Shown here piece by piece: positions 60,363 through 64,000 of a stretch of 64,000 nt of DNA; positions within the stretch are counted from its first letter, which is position 1, and the number at the start of each line of letters is the position of its first letter. The position numbers and the translations under genes are program-made. Under the pieces are notes generated by a model. It did no database searches. It was not told the origin of the DNA and saw only the letters and a list, made by a program, of their open reading frames with translations. Location: the NCBI RefSeq assembly GCF_020447265.1, contig NZ_JAJADR010000007.1, positions 62,001-126,000 on the forward strand, in the 5' to 3' direction. Origin of the DNA: Hymenobacter lucidus. GTDB taxonomy: Bacteria; Bacteroidota; Bacteroidia; Cytophagales; Hymenobacteraceae.

Positions 60363-61241
60363 ATGAAAAAGGCGCTACTCCTCTGCTTCGGCCTGCTCGT
60401 GTTGCTGGCCACCGACCTTAAGGCCGCTCCGGCCAATGTGAACTTTGCCTCGGAGCGTGGCATTCCCTTTCAACTCGTGTTTGATGGCCGGCCGCTGACG
60501 CGTGGCGGTGCCCGGCAGGTGCATATCGACCGGTTGGTACCAGGCTACCACTCGGCTGAGTTTTTCATTCCGACGCGCTATGGTCGCCCGATCAGCTACC
60601 GTACCCGCGTGTACCTCGACCCCGGCCTGGAAACGAGCTACGTGCTGGTAACGCGCCAGGGCTACCCGCCGGTGCTGCGCAAAGTAGCCGCCGTGCCCCT
60701 GCGTGGCCCCCGCGGCGGTGGCTATTACCCAAACGGCGGCTACGACCCGCGCTACGATGACCGGGGAGGCCGCAACGACGGCTACTACGATGACTCGTAT
60801 GGCAGCAACCAGGGTAATAGTGGCAACGGTGACTATGCCAACGGCAACGGTAACAATGGCGGCGGGTACACCAACGGCTCCGGTAGTACCAACGACCCAT
60901 ATGATTCCTATCCGCCGGCCGGGGGACAGTACCCCGGCGGCTCGGTGAGCAGCTACCGCACTATGCAGCCCCAGGATGTAGATGCGTTGGTAAGCAGCGT
61001 ACGGAGTAAGTCGTTTGACAGTAGCCGCTTGAGCGTGGCCAAGCAGGCCCTGGAGCAGTCCGTTATTCAAGCCGATGATCTGAAGCGGCTCCTGGGCACG
61101 ATGGACTTTGAGAACTCCAAGGTGGAGCTGGCTAAGTTTGCCTATCCGCACGTAGCCGACCAGCAGAATTTCTACCGCGTTTACGACTCTTTTCAGTTCG
61201 AGTCCAACATCAAAGAGGTACAGGACGCCACGAAACGCTAG
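60363..61241 (+). CDS. Secreted DUF4476 protein with a Gly/Asn/Tyr-rich linker
   Basis: 292 residues: signal peptide (cleavage near LKAAP), an N-terminal beta-rich domain (about 25-115), a low-complexity Gly/Asn/Tyr/Asp-rich linker (about 115-190), and a C-terminal DUF4476 helical domain (MQPQDVDALVSSVRSKSFDSSRLSVAKQAL and later FAYPHVADQQNFYRVYDSF). Function unknown. Strong hairpin follows. Confidence 0.85.
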   Translation: MKKALLLCFGLLVLLATDLKAAPANVNFASERGIPFQLVFDGRPLTRGGARQVHIDRLVPGYHSAEFFIPTRYGRPISYRTRVYLDPGLETSYVLVTRQGYPPVLRKVAAVPLRGPRGGGYYPNGGYDPRYDDRGGRNDGYYDDSYGSNQGNSGNGDYANGNGNNGGGYTNGSGSTNDPYDSYPPAGGQYPGGSVSSYRTMQPQDVDALVSSVRSKSFDSSRLSVAKQALEQSVIQADDLKRLLGTMDFENSKVELAKFAYPHVADQQNFYRVYDSFQFESNIKEVQDATKR

Positions 61242-61254
61242 AGGTCAAGTTAAG

Positions 61255-61299
61255 GTCACAAAAAAGGCTCCTGCACTGTGCAGGAGCCTTTTTTGTGAC
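61255..61299. terminator. Strong bidirectional terminator
   Basis: A 22-bp perfect inverted repeat (61255-61276 and 61278-61299), core GGCTCCTGCAC, flanked by T/A runs, between the convergent DUF4476 and DUF4293 genes. Confidence 0.92.
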
Positions 61300-61316
61300 A
61301 GGTTGGTAATAGCTGT

Positions 61317-61793
61317 CTACCGGAGTCGGTCCATGGAGCGCACCAGTTGCTCGTCGCGGCGGATGAAGCGGTTGGCCAGCAGGTTGAGAAGTAGGGCCAC
61401 GGTGGGCAGGTAAAAGCCGGCTTCGTAGGTACCAGGCATTTTTATGTTCAGCATTTTCTCGCCTATGCCCGAGTAGTAAAAGCAGGCCCCGAGAGTGGCG
61501 ACAATCAGCACCAGATTCAGCATGCCGAGCTTGAGCTGCAGGAAACGGTTGCGGTACTGGGCTATTTCAAACAAGGCCACGGCGGCCGAAAGCAGCGCCA
61601 GCGCCGCAATGGCATAGGTATGGGTGGGCACCGACATGCCGGCATCGGCGTGGGCGTAGGCGAGCGTGGTGGCCGTAAGCACCAACTCCTGGCCGCTGGC
61701 CGGGTCGAGCTTGCTCCAGATGGGCACAAACACCACGCTGAGCATAGCCAAAGCCAGCAGGAAGAGAAACACGCTTTGGATTCTTTGTATCAT
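61317..61793 (-). CDS. DUF4293 membrane protein
   Basis: 158 residues from ATG 61793 (MIQRIQSVFLFLLALAML), with four transmembrane helices and the DUF4293 N-terminal signature. Function unknown; family restricted to Bacteroidota. Its start is 90 bases from the divergent thiolase start. Confidence 0.85.
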   Translation of the reverse strand: MIQRIQSVFLFLLALAMLSVVFVPIWSKLDPASGQELVLTATTLAYAHADAGMSVPTHTYAIAALALLSAAVALFEIAQYRNRFLQLKLGMLNLVLIVATLGACFYYSGIGEKMLNIKMPGTYEAGFYLPTVALLLNLLANRFIRRDEQLVRSMDRLR

Positions 61794-61883
61794 CTTTGTA
61801 GTTGTAAAAATCTGGCCCGCGCCTACCGGTGCGCCGGTCGGCAAAAGTAGCCAACAACGACCGGAATAACCGCATTCAAGAAA

Positions 61884-63086
61884 ATGCCAACTGCTTATAT
61901 CGTGGACGCCGTCCGCACCCCCATTGCCAAATTTGCCGGTGCCCTCAGCAGCGTACGTCCCGACGACCTAGCCGCGCACGTCTTGCGCGAGCTGTTACGC
62001 CGTAATCCTTCGGTGGATAAATCGGCGGTAGAAGATGTAATTATCGGGGCCGCCAACCAGGCCGGCGAAGACAACCGCAACGTGGCCCGCATGGCGGCGC
62101 TGCTGGCGGGCCTGCCCATCACGGTGCCCGGCGTAACCGTAAACCGCCTCTGCGCCTCGGGTTTGCAGAGCATTATGGATGCTTCGCGGGCCATTATGAG
62201 CGGCGAGGGAGACATTTACCTGGCGGGTGGCACCGAAAGCATGACGCGGGCCCCCTTCGTCATGGCTAAGTCGGAAACGGCTTTCGGCCGCGAGCTGACG
62301 GCCCACGACACCACGCTGGGCTGGCGCTTCGTGAATCAGAAGCTTTCCAAGATGCACCACCCGTATGCCATGGGCGAAACGGCCGAAATCGTGGCCCGCA
62401 AGTACGGCATCACGCGGCAGGAGCAGGATGAGTTTGCCTTCAACTCGCAGCGCAAATACCAACGGGCTTTGGAAAAAGGCCGTTTCCGCCGCGAAATCGT
62501 GCCCGTATTCGTGCCTAGTCCCAAAGGCGACACCGCTTTGTTCGACACCGACGAGCCGCCGCGTTTGTCGTCGATGGAGAAGCTGGCCAGCATCCGGCCC
62601 GCCTTTCAGCCCGTGGATGGCACCGTAACGGCCGGCAACTCGGCCGGTATCAACGACGGAGCCGCGGCGGTGCTGGTGGTGAGCGAAGAGGCGCTGAAGC
62701 GCTACAACCTGAAGCCCATGGCCCGGGTGGTGTGTTCGGCCGTGGCCGGCGTCGACCCGTCGGTGATGGGCCTGGGGCCGGTGCCCGCCACGCTGAAGGT
62801 ACTGCAGCGCGCAGGCCTGACGCTGAACGACATCGACCTGATTGAGCTCAACGAAGCCTTTGCTGCTCAGAGTATTGCCTGCGTGCGCGACCTGGAGCTG
62901 GACATGGACAAGGTGAACGTGAACGGTGGCTCCATTGCCATCGGCCACCCGCTGGGCGCCAGTGGGGCGCGCATCACGGCCACGCTGCTGCACGAGATGC
63001 AGCGCCGCGAAGGAGCCCGCTACGGCCTCGTAACGATGTGCGTGGGCGTAGGGCAGGGAGCCGCTACCATTTTCGAGAAACTGTAG
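61884..63086 (+). CDS. Acetyl-CoA C-acyltransferase (thiolase)
   Basis: 400-residue thiolase that cleaves or forms beta-ketoacyl-CoA. Active Cys region [36 protein letters not shown] and catalytic His in [17 protein letters not shown], with the C-terminal Cys in [10 protein letters not shown]. Works with the acyl-CoA dehydrogenase type chemistry elsewhere in the window. Single gene ahead of a GNAT gene, 18 bases away. Confidence 0.94.
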   Translation: MPTAYIVDAVRTPIAKFAGALSSVRPDDLAAHVLRELLRRNPSVDKSAVEDVIIGAANQAGEDNRNVARMAALLAGLPITVPGVTVNRLCASGLQSIMDASRAIMSGEGDIYLAGGTESMTRAPFVMAKSETAFGRELTAHDTTLGWRFVNQKLSKMHHPYAMGETAEIVARKYGITRQEQDEFAFNSQRKYQRALEKGRFRREIVPVFVPSPKGDTALFDTDEPPRLSSMEKLASIRPAFQPVDGTVTAGNSAGINDGAAAVLVVSEEALKRYNLKPMARVVCSAVAGVDPSVMGLGPVPATLKVLQRAGLTLNDIDLIELNEAFAAQSIACVRDLELDMDKVNVNGGSIAIGHPLGASGARITATLLHEMQRREGARYGLVTMCVGVGQGAATIFEKL

Positions 63087-63104
63087 CCCTTACTCCGCAA
63101 GCCG

Positions 63105-63650
63105 ATGGCCGATTCCCTGCTCCGCCCGACGCTTGCGCTGCCCCTGGACGGCGTGCGGCTGCGGCCCTGGCACCTGCACGACGCCCCGGTACTGGCCGAA
63201 ACTGCCAACGACTGGGGAATCTGGCAAAACCTGCGGGACGTGTTTCCGCATCCTTACCGGCTGGAAGACGCCTACTGGTATATCGGCCTGACTACCGACC
63301 CGGCCTCGACTGATATTCACCTAGCCATTGAGGTAGCCGGAGAAGCCGTGGGGGCCATTAGCGTGCTGTTCAAAGACGACATCAACCGGTGCAGCGCCGA
63401 AATCGGCTACTGGCTGGGGCGGCAATACTGGGGGCGGGGTATCGTAGCTGAGGCGGTGAAAGTGCTGACGGAGTACACCTTTGCCCACTTCGAGGTTAGC
63501 CGGCTGTACGCGGAAATCTTTGCGCGCAACGCCGGCTCGGCGCGGGTGCTCAGCAAGGCGGGCTACCAGCTGGAAGCCCGGCTGCGCAACAGCATCGTGA
63601 AGGAAGGCGTGGTGCAGGACGCGCTGCTATTCGCGGCGCTCAAATCGTAG
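63105..63650 (+). CDS. RimJ/RimL-type GNAT N-acetyltransferase
   Basis: 181 residues: the acetyl-CoA site YWLGRQYWGRGIVAEAVKVLTEY (Q/RxxGxG/A-like) and the RLYAEIFARNAGSARVLSKAGYQ segment are typical of RimJ/RimL acetyltransferases. Substrate unknown. It is coupled to the thiolase gene by an 18-base gap. Confidence 0.9.
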   Translation: MADSLLRPTLALPLDGVRLRPWHLHDAPVLAETANDWGIWQNLRDVFPHPYRLEDAYWYIGLTTDPASTDIHLAIEVAGEAVGAISVLFKDDINRCSAEIGYWLGRQYWGRGIVAEAVKVLTEYTFAHFEVSRLYAEIFARNAGSARVLSKAGYQLEARLRNSIVKEGVVQDALLFAALKS

Positions 63651-63748
63651 TTGTCAGTTGCTGGTTGTCAGTTGTTAGTCCATGGACTTCTCCTTTTCGA
63701 AGACAATTAACTAAGCCGCTGACAACTGACAACCAATACCTAACAACT
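63651..63748. repeat. Dispersed palindromic repeat family C, copy 2
   Basis: Left arm TTGTCAGTTGCTGGTTGTCAG matches copy 1 at 56431; right arm CTGACAACTGACAACC, with a second partner near the end. The element starts at the stop codon of the GNAT gene and ends just before the truA start. Confidence 0.75.
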
Positions 63749-63755
63749 GAAAAAC

Positions 63756-64000
63756 TTGCGCTACTTTCTTCATCTGGCTTACGAAGGCACCCAGTACCAC
63801 GGCTGGCAGGTGCAGCCCAATACCCTCACGGTGCAGCTGGAGCTGGAGCGGTGCCTGAGCCAGGTGCTGCGCCAACCCATCCGAATTCTGGGTAGTGGCC
63901 GCACTGATACCGGCGTGCACGCCAGTCACCAGGTAGCCCACTTCGACGCCGAAATTCCCGAGACGCTGGACGAGGCCACGGTGGTATACCGCCTCAACCG
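63756..64000 (+). CDS. truA: tRNA pseudouridine(38-40) synthase TruA, 3' end missing
   Basis: First 81 codons of TruA: LRYFLHLAYEGTQYHGWQVQ, then the active-site region GSGRTDTGVHA with the catalytic Asp. Starts at a TTG (63756); in-frame CTG at 63747 is an alternative, with TAA at 63741 as the limit. Continues beyond the window edge. Its start lies directly after repeat C copy 2. Confidence 0.93.
   Translation, partial: MRYFLHLAYEGTQYHGWQVQPNTLTVQLELERCLSQVLRQPIRILGSGRTDTGVHASHQVAHFDAEIPETLDEATVVYRLN

Overview
The window looks like chromosome of a high-GC member of the Bacteroidota, most like Hymenobacter or a close relative (Cytophagales, Hymenobacteraceae). This is inferred from gene content and promoter style, not from a search. 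Supporting signs are DUF4270, DUF4293, DUF4476 and DUF6056 proteins, a bacterial geranylgeranylglyceryl-phosphate-synthase-like enzyme, the DUF4270/starch-synthase-like cluster divergent from panC, a PorE-like OmpA lipoprotein, no Shine-Dalgarno pattern, and several promoters of the Bacteroidota type (TTTG, about 20 bp, TAnnTTTG). No rRNA, CRISPR array, prophage or insertion sequence was seen. Almost every gene is housekeeping or envelope-related.

Layout. 1-5 kb: 3' part of RNase R, a TonB-C protein, a prenyl synthase, a rhomboid protease and small membrane proteins, with dispersed palindromic repeats. 5-8.9 kb: DUF2939 protein, GDPD phosphodiesterase, an AT-rich island with a small HTH gene, a cluster of TGTAAC motifs and a perfect parS-type site inside a 56-bp palindrome, then a thioesterase. 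8.5-12.7 kb: recF-dciA divergent from pdhA, then a TPR membrane protein and ribH. 12.9-24.8 kb: DksA-like protein, RluB with a very long disordered N-terminus, then coaX, outer-membrane barrel, lptC, small membrane protein, PpiD-like foldase, TPR protein and recJ. 24.8-33.6 kb: a secreted protein, a 763-residue fusion of a PKS-type acyltransferase domain with a cytochrome P450, DoxX, M61 peptidase, lptB and a GH3 enzyme.

33.6-43.3 kb is mostly minus strand: AIM24-like protein, gltX, ridA, DUF6056 protein, glmS, DUF4270 lipoprotein and a single-domain starch-synthase-like protein. 43.4-49.6 kb is plus strand: panC, panD, a flippase-like membrane protein, rfaE2, a zinc metallopeptidase, an acyl-CoA dehydrogenase and an AraC regulator. 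49.6-54.9 kb holds the GGGP-synthase-like gene with two membrane-associated partners, a J-domain/TPR protein, umuDC and tRNA-Phe(GAA). 55-64 kb holds a two-gene Fe-S electron-transfer module, the PorE-like lipoprotein, a DUF4476 protein, DUF4293, a thiolase, a GNAT acetyltransferase and the 5' part of truA.

Coherent themes are coenzyme A supply (coaX, panC, panD), LPS export (lptC, lptB, rfaE2), outer-membrane biogenesis and replication/repair (recF, dciA, recJ, umuDC). The two most unusual items are the acyltransferase-P450 fusion at 25.85-28.14 kb and the parS palindrome with its adjacent HTH gene and TGTAAC cluster at 6.9-7.54 kb.
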